The position numbers and the translations under genes were made by a program. The notes beneath the pieces are model-generated. The model saw nothing but the letters and a program-made list of their open reading frames with translations. It did not search any database and was not told the origin of the DNA. Positions 26,555 through 34,946 of a DNA stretch of 64,000 nt are shown one piece after another (positions within the stretch are counted from its first letter, which is position 1; each line of letters starts with the position of its first letter). Origin of the DNA: Chromatiaceae bacterium (lineage in GTDB: Bacteria; Pseudomonadota; Gammaproteobacteria; Chromatiales; Chromatiaceae); NCBI GenBank assembly GCA_019356535.1, contig CP037918.1:1582315-1646314 (forward strand), in the 5' to 3' direction.

Positions 26555-27958
26555 TTAGCTGTATCCCCATGCCTTCATCTTGCGCTCCAGCGTCTTGCGC
26601 GAGATGCCCAGCATTCTGGCCGCCGCCGACTTGTTCCCCTGCTGCTGCTCCAGTACGCGCAAGATGTGCCACTTCTCCACCACGTCGAGACGTAGCGAAT
26701 CGGCGTCCTCGTCATCCGCGCCGCCGCCAGCCGGCTCGCCCGGCCCCAGCAGGCAGCGCCCCGGCGTGCTGTTGAGCAGCAAGCAGCGCTCAATAACGTT
26801 TTTCAGCTCGCGTACGTTACCGGGCCAGTGATAGGCCTTGAGCTGGGCCAGCTCCGCCGAGCCAAGGGGTGGCGGCGAAACGCCAAGCTCTACCGAGAGG
26901 GTCTGGATGAAATGCCGAGCCAGCAGTTCGATATCCTCCTTGCGTTCGCGCAGGGAGGGCATGCGGATGGAAAGCACATTGAGACGGTAGTAGAGATCGG
27001 AGCGGAAATTGCCCTTGCGCACCTCCTCGGCCAAGTCACGATTGGTGGCCGCAATGATGCGTACATCCACCGCCACCTCACGGTTGGAACCCACCGGCCG
27101 AACCGTTCTCTCTTCGAGCACCCGCAGTAGATGCACCTGCATCGGCATGGGCATCTCGCCGATCTCGTCAAGAAAAAGGGTGCCTCCTTTGGCGTAGGTG
27201 AAAAGTCCTTCCCGCGCCTGCTGGGCGCCGGTGAAAGCGCCTTTGACATGGCCGAACAGCTCGCTTTCAAGCAGTTCGGCGGAGATACCGCCACAGTTGA
27301 CAGGCACGAAGCTGCCGGTACGACCACTCCATTTGTGAATGGCGCGGGCGGCAAGCTCCTTGCCGGTGCCTGACTCCCCCTCAATGAGCACCGTGGAGGG
27401 CATGGGCGCCACCCGTTTGATCACTTCGCAGACACTTCGGATGGGTTCGCTGTTGCCCACTAGGCCGGAGCCCTCGTAAATCTGCTCCACCTGGCGCCGC
27501 AACACGAAATTCTCCCGCTGGACCCGCTGCCTCTCCAGGTACCGCTTTACCGCGGTCACCATCTGCTCCATGCGGAAGGGCTTCATAATGAAATCTTCAG
27601 CTCCCGCACGCAGCGCCGCCACCGCGGTTTCCAGGTCGGCATGGGCGGTGATGAAGATGACCCCGGTCATGGCACCCTGTTCACGCAAGCTGGTGACCCA
27701 TTCGACGCCGTTTTGCCCGGGAAGCCGGATGTCGGCGATAATCAGATCGAAGTGGCAACGCCGACGCAGCTGCTCGGCAGTCTCCACATCCTCGGCGGTC
27801 TCCACAAGCGAAAAGTATTTCTGCAGCCCCCGCTGGAGAAAGCTGCGTATTCCCGGTTCATCATCAACGATCAGCACCGATGTCATGCCACCCATAAGCG
27901 ATGCATCGTCATGATATTCCGGTTCCTTGACGGCCTTGTCTGACTCGGAAAGGCTCAC
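26555..27958 (-). CDS. Sigma-54-dependent response regulator, NtrC family
   Basis: 467 residues from GTG 27958, which has an ideal GGAGG 9 bases upstream. The receiver domain (~26-140) has phospho-acceptor D76 in [10 protein letters not shown]. The AAA+ domain has Walker A GESGTGKE, the sigma-54 contact loop GAFTGA, Walker [11 protein letters not shown] and an arginine-finger region. The C-terminal Fis-type HTH is [24 protein letters not shown]. It is encoded just before its presumed kinase and between two sets of genes preceded by sigma-54 promoters (fdh/moaA and tupA), which makes it their likely activator. A TTGTCCAT...GGACAA palindrome upstream at ~28025-28046 may indicate autoregulation. 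Confidence 0.95.
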   Translation of the reverse strand: MSLSESDKAVKEPEYHDDASLMGGMTSVLIVDDEPGIRSFLQRGLQKYFSLVETAEDVETAEQLRRRCHFDLIIADIRLPGQNGVEWVTSLREQGAMTGVIFITAHADLETAVAALRAGAEDFIMKPFRMEQMVTAVKRYLERQRVQRENFVLRRQVEQIYEGSGLVGNSEPIRSVCEVIKRVAPMPSTVLIEGESGTGKELAARAIHKWSGRTGSFVPVNCGGISAELLESELFGHVKGAFTGAQQAREGLFTYAKGGTLFLDEIGEMPMPMQVHLLRVLEERTVRPVGSNREVAVDVRIIAATNRDLAEEVRKGNFRSDLYYRLNVLSIRMPSLRERKEDIELLARHFIQTLSVELGVSPPPLGSAELAQLKAYHWPGNVRELKNVIERCLLLNSTPGRCLLGPGEPAGGGADDEDADSLRLDVVEKWHILRVLEQQQGNKSAAARMLGISRKTLERKMKAWGYS

Positions 27959-28125
27959 GTTCTTGATCCTCCATCCACCTGGGGGTTTTTTATAGCACGG
28001 AACGCACGGCGAGTGACCACACGCCCCTTTGTCTAGATGGAATGGACAACGCCCCCTCAAATCGGCATCGAGACGCCATGGTCGAGTGACAAGATTTCAA
28101 CCAACGAATGAGGCGGACGACGTCC

Positions 28126-28175
28126 ATGAACAAAGGTTAGCGTGATCGGACTGGACTTGGCAAAGAACCCTCGAT
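28126..28175 (+). pseudogene. IS110-family transposase N-terminal scrap
   Basis: After ATGAACAAA the residues VSVIGLDLAKN, the opening of the RuvC-like domain of IS110 transposases, are readable once a single extra base is removed. Nothing further of the family follows. It is about 50 bp of relic sequence in the 470-bp gap before moaB, which otherwise holds nothing I recognise. Confidence 0.5.
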
Positions 28176-28433
28176 TCCCGGATAAGCACCCTTACAGCCT
28201 CTGGGAGCTGGCCACTTTGGAACCTGCCACCATTGTGGTGGGCAAAGGTCTGATGACCACTTTGCGGCACTCTCTTCGAGCCTGTTCAGGGCCAACAAAA
28301 GACGGGAAGCGTACTTGAAACCAGCTCCCCTCTGGCGTCAGCTCAGCTGGAAATCAAGACTTGCGTCCACTGCGCTGACACACCCAGGTGCCTGCGCTAA
28401 AATCGGCCGGCATTTTTGTAAGAGGTACGAGCG

Positions 28434-28955
28434 ATGACCGAAACGTCCTCCAAGCGCCCGGTCCGCCTGGCGATCCTGACCATTTCCGATACCCGAACCC
28501 GAGAGAACGACAGCTCCGGCGATGCGCTCGAGCGCATGGCCACCGAAGACGGTCACGAGGTGGTTGAGCGCCTGATCGTGCCTGACGACATCTACCGCAT
28601 CCGCTACGAGGTCTCGCGCTGGATCATCGACCCGAAGGTCGAGGCGGTGATTACCACCGGTGGCACCGGGCTCACCGGCCGCGACGGGACCCCCGAGGCG
28701 GTGGCCCCGCTGCTCGACCGTACCATCGAAGGCTTCGGCGAGCTGTTCCGCTGGCTCTCCTACCAGAAGATCAAGACTTCAACCATTGCCTCGCGTGCCA
28801 TCGGCGGGGTGGCCAACGGGACCTTCATCTTCTGCCTGCCGGGTTCGACCGGTGCCTGCAAGGACGCCTGGAAGGGCATTCTGCGCGATCAGCTCGACCT
28901 GTCGCACCGGCCCTGCAACCTGGTCGAGTTGATGCCGAGGCTGACCGAGTCATGA
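28434..28955 (+). CDS. moaB: Molybdenum cofactor biosynthesis protein MoaB
   Basis: 173 residues. MogA/MoaB-type domain acting in adenylylation of molybdopterin before metal insertion. Characteristic stretches are [42 protein letters not shown] and [18 protein letters not shown]. The start is preceded by AGAGGT. Its stop overlaps the moeA start (ATGA), and the gene leads a four-gene unit moaB-moeA-moaD-moaE. No sigma-54 site was found in front of it, so this unit may be expressed independently of the tup operon. Confidence 0.96.
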   Translation: MTETSSKRPVRLAILTISDTRTRENDSSGDALERMATEDGHEVVERLIVPDDIYRIRYEVSRWIIDPKVEAVITTGGTGLTGRDGTPEAVAPLLDRTIEGFGELFRWLSYQKIKTSTIASRAIGGVANGTFIFCLPGSTGACKDAWKGILRDQLDLSHRPCNLVELMPRLTES

Positions 28956-30202
28956 GCGCCTGCGGCGGCGACACGGACTGTTTCTCTGCTGGCGGCATGC
29001 TGAGTGCCGATGAGGCGCGGCGCATCCTGATCGAGTCGGCGGTGCCGCTGACCGACACTGAGCGGGTACCGCTGGCTGCCGCCCTCGGTCGCGTGCTGGC
29101 CGCGGATGTCACCTCACCCTTGGACGTGCCTGGGCACGACAACAGCGCGATGGACGGCTACGCCATCCGCGCTGCCGACACCGCGGCCGGCGGTGCCGAG
29201 CTGTCCGTGGCCCAGCGCATTCCTGCCGGCACGGTCGGCACGCTGCTCGAACCCGGCACCGCGGCGCGTATCTTCACCGGTGCGCCCATGCCCGAGGGCG
29301 CCGACGCCGTGGTGATGCAGGAAGAGGTCGCCGTCGAAGGCGAGCGCATCCGCATCGGGCGCCGCATCGAGCCCGGCGAGAACGTGCGCCCGCGCGCCAA
29401 CGATGTGGCCACCGGCGACGTGGTGCTGCATGCCGGCGATTGCCTGCGACCGCAGGCGGTGGGGTTGCTCGCCTCGCTGGGCGTGGCCGAGGTCGAGGTG
29501 GTGCGCCGTCTGCGCGTGGCCCTGCTGAATACCGGCGACGAGATCGTCGAGCCGGGTACCCCGCTGGCGCCGGGGCAGATCTACAACTCCAACCGCTACA
29601 CGCTCACCGCCTGCCTGCAGCAGGCCGGTTGCAAAGTGGTCGACCTAGGCCAGGTCGAGGACACCCTGGAGGCCACTCGTGCAGCGCTGCGCGAGGCGGC
29701 CGGACGTGCCGATCTCATCGTCACCAGCGGTGGTGTCTCGGTGGGCGAGAAAGACCACATCCGTGCTGCGGTCGAGGCCGAGGGCGAGATGTCCCTGTGG
29801 CGTGTGCGCACCAAGCCGGGCAAGCCGCTGGCCTTCGGGCGGGTGGGCGAGACCCCCTTCATCGGCCTGCCGGGCAACCCGGTCTCGGTGTTCGTCACCC
29901 TGTGCCTGTTCGGCCTGCCCTACATCCGCGCCGCGCAGGGCCGTCGCGATCCCTTTCCGGCGCCCTTCCTCGCTTGCCTGCCGCACGCGATCGAACGTCC
30001 GCTCCAGCGCCGCGAGTTCGTGCGCGTGCGCCTCGAGCACCGTGCCGGGGCGCTGCCGCTGGCGCAGTTGTTCCCGCGCCAGGGCTCGGATGTGCTCACC
30101 AGCACCGTCTGGGCCGAGGGCCTGCTCGAGATCCCCGAGGACAGCGTGCTGCCCGAGGGCGCACCGCTCCACTACTGGTCATTCGAACAGCTGTTGTCAT
30201 GA
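28952..30202 (+). CDS. moeA: Molybdopterin molybdenumtransferase MoeA (copy 1)
   Basis: 416 residues. MoeA inserts molybdate (or tungstate) into adenylylated molybdopterin. Motifs are VPGHDNSAMDGYAI, RIFTGAPMPEGADAVVMQEEV, NTGDEIVEPG, YNSNRYTL, VTSGGVSVGEKDHI and FIGLPGNPVSVFVT, with a C-terminal beta domain. It overlaps moaB and moaD by ATGA at both ends. A second paralogue lies at 34906-36177 in the tungstate operon; the pair differ clearly in sequence, so they may differ in metal preference. Confidence 0.97.
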   Translation: MSACGGDTDCFSAGGMLSADEARRILIESAVPLTDTERVPLAAALGRVLAADVTSPLDVPGHDNSAMDGYAIRAADTAAGGAELSVAQRIPAGTVGTLLEPGTAARIFTGAPMPEGADAVVMQEEVAVEGERIRIGRRIEPGENVRPRANDVATGDVVLHAGDCLRPQAVGLLASLGVAEVEVVRRLRVALLNTGDEIVEPGTPLAPGQIYNSNRYTLTACLQQAGCKVVDLGQVEDTLEATRAALREAAGRADLIVTSGGVSVGEKDHIRAAVEAEGEMSLWRVRTKPGKPLAFGRVGETPFIGLPGNPVSVFVTLCLFGLPYIRAAQGRRDPFPAPFLACLPHAIERPLQRREFVRVRLEHRAGALPLAQLFPRQGSDVLTSTVWAEGLLEIPEDSVLPEGAPLHYWSFEQLLS

Positions 30203-30441
30203 TCCGCGTACTCTATTTCGCCAGGCTGCGTGATCGCCTCGGGGTGGCCGAGGAGCAGCTCGAAACCTTTCCTCCCACTCTGGGCGCACTGCGTGAACAG
30301 CTCGCCGCACGCGGCGGCGACTGGGGTGAGGCCTTCTCCGATCGTGTACTGATGGCGGTCAACCAGGAGATGGCCGGACCCGAGACCCCGCTGGCCGATG
30401 GCGACGAGGTGGGCTTCTTCCCCCCGGTGACTGGCGGATGA
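30199..30441 (+). CDS. moaD: Molybdopterin synthase small subunit MoaD
   Basis: 80 residues with the ubiquitin-like pattern: MIRVLYFARLRDRLG start, VLMAVNQEMAGPETPLADGDEVGFFPPV and the essential C-terminal Gly-Gly. The thiocarboxylated C-terminus donates sulfur to precursor Z in complex with MoaE. It is hidden inside a longer frame that begins in moeA; the true start is the ATG at 30199 overlapping the moeA stop. The stop overlaps moaE by ATGA. Confidence 0.95.
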   Translation: MIRVLYFARLRDRLGVAEEQLETFPPTLGALREQLAARGGDWGEAFSDRVLMAVNQEMAGPETPLADGDEVGFFPPVTGG

Positions 30442-30914
30442 AGACCCGCATCGCCGTCCAGACCGAGCCGTTCGACCTGGCCGAGGAGACCGCCCGGCTG
30501 AGCGCGGGGGATGTCACCATCGGCGCGGTGGCCAGCTTCCTCGGGCTGGTGCGCGGCCACAACCGTGTGGGCGAGGACGATGCTGACATCGCCACGCTCA
30601 CCCTCGAACACTACCCCGGCATGACCGAGAAGGCCCTGCATCGCATCGTCGATGCGGCCGCCGAACGCTGGCCGCTGCAGGCGGTGACCGTGATCCACCG
30701 TGTCGGCGAGCTGCGCCTGGGCGAGCCCATCGTGTTGGTGCTCACCGCCAGTGCTCATCGCCAGGCGGCCTTCGATGCCTGCCAGTTCATCATGGACATC
30801 CTCAAGACCGAAGCCCCCTTCTGGAAGAAGGAGCGTCTGCCCGACGGGGGCGAACGCTGGGTAGACGCCCGCGAGAGCGACAGCGAGGCCGCCGCGCGCT
30901 GGTTGCGTGACTGA
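30438..30914 (+). CDS. moaE: Molybdopterin synthase catalytic subunit MoaE
   Basis: 158 residues. It forms the heterotetrameric synthase with MoaD and makes the dithiolene of molybdopterin. Seen are GAVASFLGLVRGHN, LTLEHYPGMTEKALHRIVDAA, VTVIHRVGELRLGEPIVLV and the active-site region ILKTEAPFWKKERL. It is the last gene of the moaB-moeA-moaD-moaE unit. A moaC gene is not in this window. Confidence 0.96.
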   Translation: MKTRIAVQTEPFDLAEETARLSAGDVTIGAVASFLGLVRGHNRVGEDDADIATLTLEHYPGMTEKALHRIVDAAAERWPLQAVTVIHRVGELRLGEPIVLVLTASAHRQAAFDACQFIMDILKTEAPFWKKERLPDGGERWVDARESDSEAAARWLRD

Positions 30915-31270
30915 CGACAGCGTGTCCCGAGTCGCGGACACAAGAAACCCCGTAGATGGGTCAGGATGTACGAGTTCTTCTGGAAGTCGCGGATCCGCTC
31001 TTCCATCACCATAAACTTGGTTGCCAACGAGACCCATGACCAGATCGGAGACGAAACACCGTGATCTCCAGATAGGCTCCCGCCGGTGAGTACCATAGAG
31101 GCCTGGCACATAACGAACGCCATTAACGGCCGGATGCAAGACGGCAATCGATCCTTCCTTTCGCTCCTCATTCACTTGGCAAACGGGCAGTGTCTACGCA
31201 AGAGGATCCAAATGCGGAATCCGGCGACCGTCTGAACAAGCGCCCCATGCATCCCCTGGCCAGTCCCGGG
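30915..31270. other. Gap between moaE and the tup control region
   Basis: About 355 bp without a recognisable gene. Minus-strand frames here (for example one containing WSWVSLATKFMVMEERIRDF) look fragmentary and have no family match, and may be relics. No terminator with a clean T-tract was found after moaE. Confidence 0.45.
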
Positions 31271-31274
31271 GTGG

Positions 31275-31330
31275 GTCATAATGTCCCGATATCAAGGCCT
31301 TACAATTTACCCAATATGTCCCAACCCCCA
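31275..31330 (+). promoter_or_regulatory. Enhancer-like TGTCCC pair upstream of tupA
   Basis: TGTCCC occurs at 31282-31287 and 31317-31322, 35 bp apart and ~135-175 bp upstream of the sigma-54 promoter. It is the same core and similar spacing as in the fdh/moaA intergenic region. A weaker TTGTCCAA follows at ~31418. Confidence 0.55.
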
Positions 31331-31452
31331 CGACGGAGCCATGTTGCACAGGGCATTCCCTTCCCTACGCCACACTATTTTCCTCGCTCAGAAGAAAGAC
31401 GAAGCGAGAGCTTCAGATTGTCCAACCCTGTTTTTCATGGATTGAAAAATCC

Positions 31453-31470
31453 TTGGCATTCATTTTGCTG
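31453..31470 (+). promoter_or_regulatory. Sigma-54 promoter of the tup-mob-moeA operon
   Basis: TTGGCATTCATTTTGCTG has GG at 31455-31456 and GC at 31467-31468, exact -24/-12 spacing and a near-consensus TTGGCA...TTGC. The start point is expected near 31480, with GCGAGGA before the tupA ATG at 31506. Confidence 0.8.
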
Positions 31471-31505
31471 AAAAATTCGGCACCTAATCAAACCAGGCGA
31501 GGACT

Positions 31506-32363
31506 ATGAGCTATCGACACATTTTCGTTCGCATCTTTTCCCTTTTGCTGATCGCACTTTCGGCGCTTCAGTTTTCTGTTGCGCAGGCCGGTGAGCCGCA
31601 GCAGGTGATCCGGCTGGCGACCACCACCAGCACCGACAACTCGGGGCTGTTGCAGGCACTTTTGCCACACTTCGAAAAGAGCAGCGGGTACAAGGTCCAT
31701 GTGATTGCCGTGGGCACCGGCAAGGCACTGCGCATGGGCCGCGACGGAGATGTGGATGTGGTACTGGTGCACGCGCGCAAGGCCGAAGACAAGTTCGTCA
31801 AGGAAGGATTCGGCGAGCGGCGTTTCAGCGTCATGTACAATGATTTCGTCCTGGTTGGGCCGGCCGACGATCCTGCCGGCGTTCGCGGTTCCCGCGATGT
31901 AGGAGACGCTTTTCGCAAGATTGCCCGGCACAAAGCACCTTTCATCTCCCGCGGAGACGATTCGGGTACCCACAAAAAGGAGCTGAGCCTGTGGAAGAAG
32001 GCCGGGGTAAAGCCTGAAGGACAGTGGTACCGCGAAGCCGGCCAGGGCATGGGCAAGGTGCTGCAAATCGCCGGAGAGCTGGGCGCCTATACTCTCACCG
32101 ACCGGGGCACCTGGCTCGCCTACCAGGAGAAGCTGCCGCTGCGCATCGCCTTCGAGGGCGACCCCCTGCTGTTCAACCCTTACGGCATCATCGCGGTCAA
32201 CCCCAAGCTCCATCCGCACGTCAACCATGATGGGGCCATGGCGCTGATCCGCTGGATGATTGGCAAGGAGGGACAGACTCGCATCGCCGCCTTCACCCTC
32301 CACGGCCAGCAGCTCTTCAAACCCGACGCCAAGGCCGACGAAGTCGCTCTGCTGAAGCCGTAA
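31506..32363 (+). CDS. tupA: Tungstate-binding protein TupA
   Basis: 285 residues. The signal peptide covers ~1-28 (cleaved near AQAGE). The mature start IRLATTTSTDNSGLL carries the TTTS motif of TupA receptors, followed by VIAVGTGKALRMGRDGDVDVVLVHA and the ligand-loop SRGDDSGTHKKE. TupA proteins bind tungstate with very high selectivity over molybdate in characterised cases. It is the first gene behind the sigma-54 promoter at 31453-31470 and precedes tupB by 1 base. Some relatives are annotated simply as sulfate/tungstate binding, so metal selectivity is family inference. Confidence 0.93.
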   Translation: MSYRHIFVRIFSLLLIALSALQFSVAQAGEPQQVIRLATTTSTDNSGLLQALLPHFEKSSGYKVHVIAVGTGKALRMGRDGDVDVVLVHARKAEDKFVKEGFGERRFSVMYNDFVLVGPADDPAGVRGSRDVGDAFRKIARHKAPFISRGDDSGTHKKELSLWKKAGVKPEGQWYREAGQGMGKVLQIAGELGAYTLTDRGTWLAYQEKLPLRIAFEGDPLLFNPYGIIAVNPKLHPHVNHDGAMALIRWMIGKEGQTRIAAFTLHGQQLFKPDAKADEVALLKP

Positions 32364-32364
32364 C

Positions 32365-33066
32365 ATGAGCGCGCTGCTTGAAGCCACTGAAAAGGCCCTG
32401 GAGCTGCTGATCAGCGGCGACGAAGCCCTGTGGCAGATCATTGCTATCTCCTTCAAGGTTTCGGGCAGCGCCATTCTCATCGCCACGCCACCGGCGCTGC
32501 TTATCGCCTTTGCTCTGGCCTATCTGCGTTTTCCGGGGCGCCGGGTGCTGGTGTCACTCTTCAGCACGCTGCTGTCAGTGCCGGCCGTAGTGGTGGGATT
32601 GACGCTCTATCTGCTGCTCTCCAACAGAGGGCCGCTGGGTGACTGGCGCCTGCTGTTCACCCAGTCGGCCATGGTAGTGGGGCAGATCGCACTGGCCTTT
32701 CCAATTCTGGTGGCGATGGGCCATGCCGCCCTGCAGTCGGCTGACAAACGCGCATGGGAGACGGCGCGCACTCTGGGTGCTTCTCCACTGCGTGCCTTTT
32801 TCGTGGTGATCAGGGAGACCCGTTTCGGTCTGCTCGCCGCGCTGCTGGCCGCCTACGGGCGGATCATCGCCGAGGTGGGCGCCTCGATGATGCTGGGAGG
32901 AAACATTCTCAACTACACCCGCAACATCCCCACCGCCATCGCGCTGGAGACCAGCAAAGGGGAGTTTGCCCAAGGCATCGCACTGGGAGCCATTCTGCTG
33001 CTGCTTGCATTCACGCTGAACGGGCTCCTCCATTACGTGCAAGGAAAAGGGGTGCAAATGTCATGA
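32365..33066 (+). CDS. tupB: Tungstate ABC transporter permease TupB
   Basis: 233-residue inner-membrane protein with about five hydrophobic segments: IIAISFKVSGSAILIATPPALLI, LFSTLLSVPAVVVGLTLYLLL, MVVGQIALAFPILVAMGHAAL. The EAA loop is ETARTLGASPLRAFFVVIRETRFG and is followed by GASMMLGGNILNYTRNIPTAIALET, typical of TupB. The stop overlaps the tupC start. Confidence 0.93.
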   Translation: MSALLEATEKALELLISGDEALWQIIAISFKVSGSAILIATPPALLIAFALAYLRFPGRRVLVSLFSTLLSVPAVVVGLTLYLLLSNRGPLGDWRLLFTQSAMVVGQIALAFPILVAMGHAALQSADKRAWETARTLGASPLRAFFVVIRETRFGLLAALLAAYGRIIAEVGASMMLGGNILNYTRNIPTAIALETSKGEFAQGIALGAILLLLAFTLNGLLHYVQGKGVQMS

Positions 33067-33785
33067 AGCCCGAATATCACCTTCAGGTGAGTCAGTTGTG
33101 CAAAAGCCACGGGCGCCGCCTCATCCTGAACGAGGTGGAGTTCAGCCTGCCGAAGGGCTCCTGCACCCTGCTCACCGGCGAAAACGGCGCCGGCAAGACC
33201 ACACTGCTGCGCATTCTCGCGAGCCTCGAAAAACCAGACCGGGGCAGGCTGCGCCTGGCGGAGCAGTCGTGGCAACCCTGGCGCAAAGCGCGGCGGATGC
33301 TGCAACAGCGGGTGATGTATCTCCATCAGCATCCGTACATGTTCGACGGCACCGTTGAGTACAACCTCCGTTTCGCCCTGGGCTCCCGGGTGCCGCAACG
33401 GGATGCCGAACCGCTGATCGAAAAGGCGCTCCGGCTGATCGGCATGGAGTCGTTCCGCAAAACGTCGGCCCGCACCCTCTCGGGAGGTGAACGGCAGCGG
33501 GTGGCGCTGGCCCGCGCCTGGCTGCGCTCGCCGCAGGTGATGCTGCTCGACGAACCCACGGCGAACCTCGACTACGAATCCCGCCAACGCACCCTGGAAC
33601 TGCTGCAGCGACTACGCAACGATGGCATGACCCTGGTGATCGCCAGCCATGATCCGCTCCATTTCGAGGGACTGACGGAACAGCGGCTGCATCTGCAGGC
33701 TGGCAGGGTCGAGGCGGTGGAACTGAACATGAATCCGGCCACACAACCGGCCAATGTGATATTGATGCGGCGAGACTATGCCTAA
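33063..33785 (+). CDS. tupC: Tungstate ABC transporter ATP-binding protein TupC
   Basis: 240 residues from ATG 33063, overlapping tupB. Walker A is LTGENGAGKTTLL, signature [16 protein letters not shown], Walker B VMLLDEPTANLD, H-loop ASHDPLHF. It is shorter than ModC and lacks a molybdate-binding MOP domain, as in other TupC proteins. The last codons overlap mobA by 8 bases, coupling metal uptake to cofactor synthesis genes. Confidence 0.93.
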   Translation: MKPEYHLQVSQLCKSHGRRLILNEVEFSLPKGSCTLLTGENGAGKTTLLRILASLEKPDRGRLRLAEQSWQPWRKARRMLQQRVMYLHQHPYMFDGTVEYNLRFALGSRVPQRDAEPLIEKALRLIGMESFRKTSARTLSGGERQRVALARAWLRSPQVMLLDEPTANLDYESRQRTLELLQRLRNDGMTLVIASHDPLHFEGLTEQRLHLQAGRVEAVELNMNPATQPANVILMRRDYA

Positions 33786-34380
33786 GCGACAACCTCAGAT
33801 AACTGCTGTGATACTGGCCGGCGGCATGGGGCGCCGCATGGGCGGAAAGGATAAGGGGCTGGTAGAGCTCAAAGGCCGGCCTCTCGTCGCCCATGTAATC
33901 GAAGCAGTCGGGCCTCAGGTCTCCCACCTTCTGATCAATGCGAACCGCAACCAGCAGGAGTATGCCCACTTCGGTCATCCTGTAGTGTCCGACGAGCTGG
34001 AGGGCTTTCAGGGACCGCTGGCCGGCATTCTGGCTGCCATGAAAAAAGCCCCCACCCCGCTGCTACTGGTGGTTCCCTGCGACGCCCCGCGCCCGCCTGC
34101 GGACCTTGGCGCGCGGCTCTGGCGCGCCATGGCCGATGCGGATGCCGAGATCGCCGTGGCCCACGACGGTGACCGCCTGCAACCGGTGCACACCCTGATC
34201 ACCACAGCGCTGTCGAGCGACCTGGAGTCCTACCTCGGCACCGGCAAGAGAAAGATCGACCACTGGTACGCGCGACACCGCATGGTGGTGGTGGACTTCT
34301 CCGATCAGCCGGAGGCTTTCATCAACATCAATACGCTGGACGAACGCAACGAACTGGAAGGAGGCGGGCTGGACCGATGA
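33778..34380 (+). CDS. mobA: Molybdenum cofactor guanylyltransferase MobA
   Basis: 200 residues. Transfers GMP from GTP to the metal-pterin to make the MGD cofactor needed by formate dehydrogenase. The nucleotide motif is VILAGGMGRRMGGKDKGLVEL, followed by VVSDELEGFQGPLAGILAAM and VPCDAPRPPADL, all standard for MobA. It overlaps tupC upstream and mobB downstream (ATGA). Being in the tungstate operon suggests demand is tied to the W/Mo enzyme. Confidence 0.96.
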   Translation: MPKRQPQITAVILAGGMGRRMGGKDKGLVELKGRPLVAHVIEAVGPQVSHLLINANRNQQEYAHFGHPVVSDELEGFQGPLAGILAAMKKAPTPLLLVVPCDAPRPPADLGARLWRAMADADAEIAVAHDGDRLQPVHTLITTALSSDLESYLGTGKRKIDHWYARHRMVVVDFSDQPEAFININTLDERNELEGGGLDR

Positions 34381-34946
34381 TCCAATACCCTATTCCCCTG
34401 CTGGGCTTCAGCGCTTTCAGCGGCACTGGCAAGACCCACCTGCTGCAGAAGCTGTTGCCCATTCTGAAGAGCAAAGGTCTGACCGTAGGCGTCATCAAGC
34501 ACGCCCACCACAGTTTCGATATCGATCAGCCGGGCAAGGATAGCTACCAGCTCCGCTCGGCGGGAGCCGACCAGATACTGGTCGCCTCGCGCAAGCGCAT
34601 CGCCATGATCAGGGAGATACGCGAAGAAGCGGGAGAGCCCGCACTGGAGGAGGTCCTTCACTACCTGGATCCAGCTCGGCTTGACCTGGTATTGGTGGAG
34701 GGCTATAAAAAAGCGGCTTTCCCCAAGATCGAGCTGCACCGCCGCGCTCTGGGCAAGCCGCTTCTCCACCCCCACGACCGCAACATCATCGCCGTGGCGA
34801 CGGACACCCCGCTGAAGACCTCTCTACCCCAGCTCGACATCAATCAACCAGATAAGATCGCTCAGTTCATCTTCTGGTTCATTGACCAACACAGGAGCTC
34901 AGAACATGCAGAGCCATATCATCCGCACTGCTCCCAGCTGCGCTGA
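34377..34946 (+). CDS. mobB: Molybdopterin-guanine dinucleotide biosynthesis adapter MobB
   Basis: 189 residues. P-loop GTP-binding protein that assists MobA. Walker A FSAFSGTGKTHLLQKLL, then GVIKHAHHSFDIDQPGKDSYQLRSAGA, and DLVLVEGYKKAAFPKIELHR, the conserved MobB core. It overlaps mobA at its start and the second moeA gene at its end. Confidence 0.95.
   Translation: MIQYPIPLLGFSAFSGTGKTHLLQKLLPILKSKGLTVGVIKHAHHSFDIDQPGKDSYQLRSAGADQILVASRKRIAMIREIREEAGEPALEEVLHYLDPARLDLVLVEGYKKAAFPKIELHRRALGKPLLHPHDRNIIAVATDTPLKTSLPQLDINQPDKIAQFIFWFIDQHRSSEHAEPYHPHCSQLR

Noticed and set aside
29440..30441. 333-codon frame overlapping moeA and ending with moaD
   Set aside because: Only its last 80 codons are real (MoaD). 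The rest is Arg/Ala-rich out-of-frame moeA sequence.
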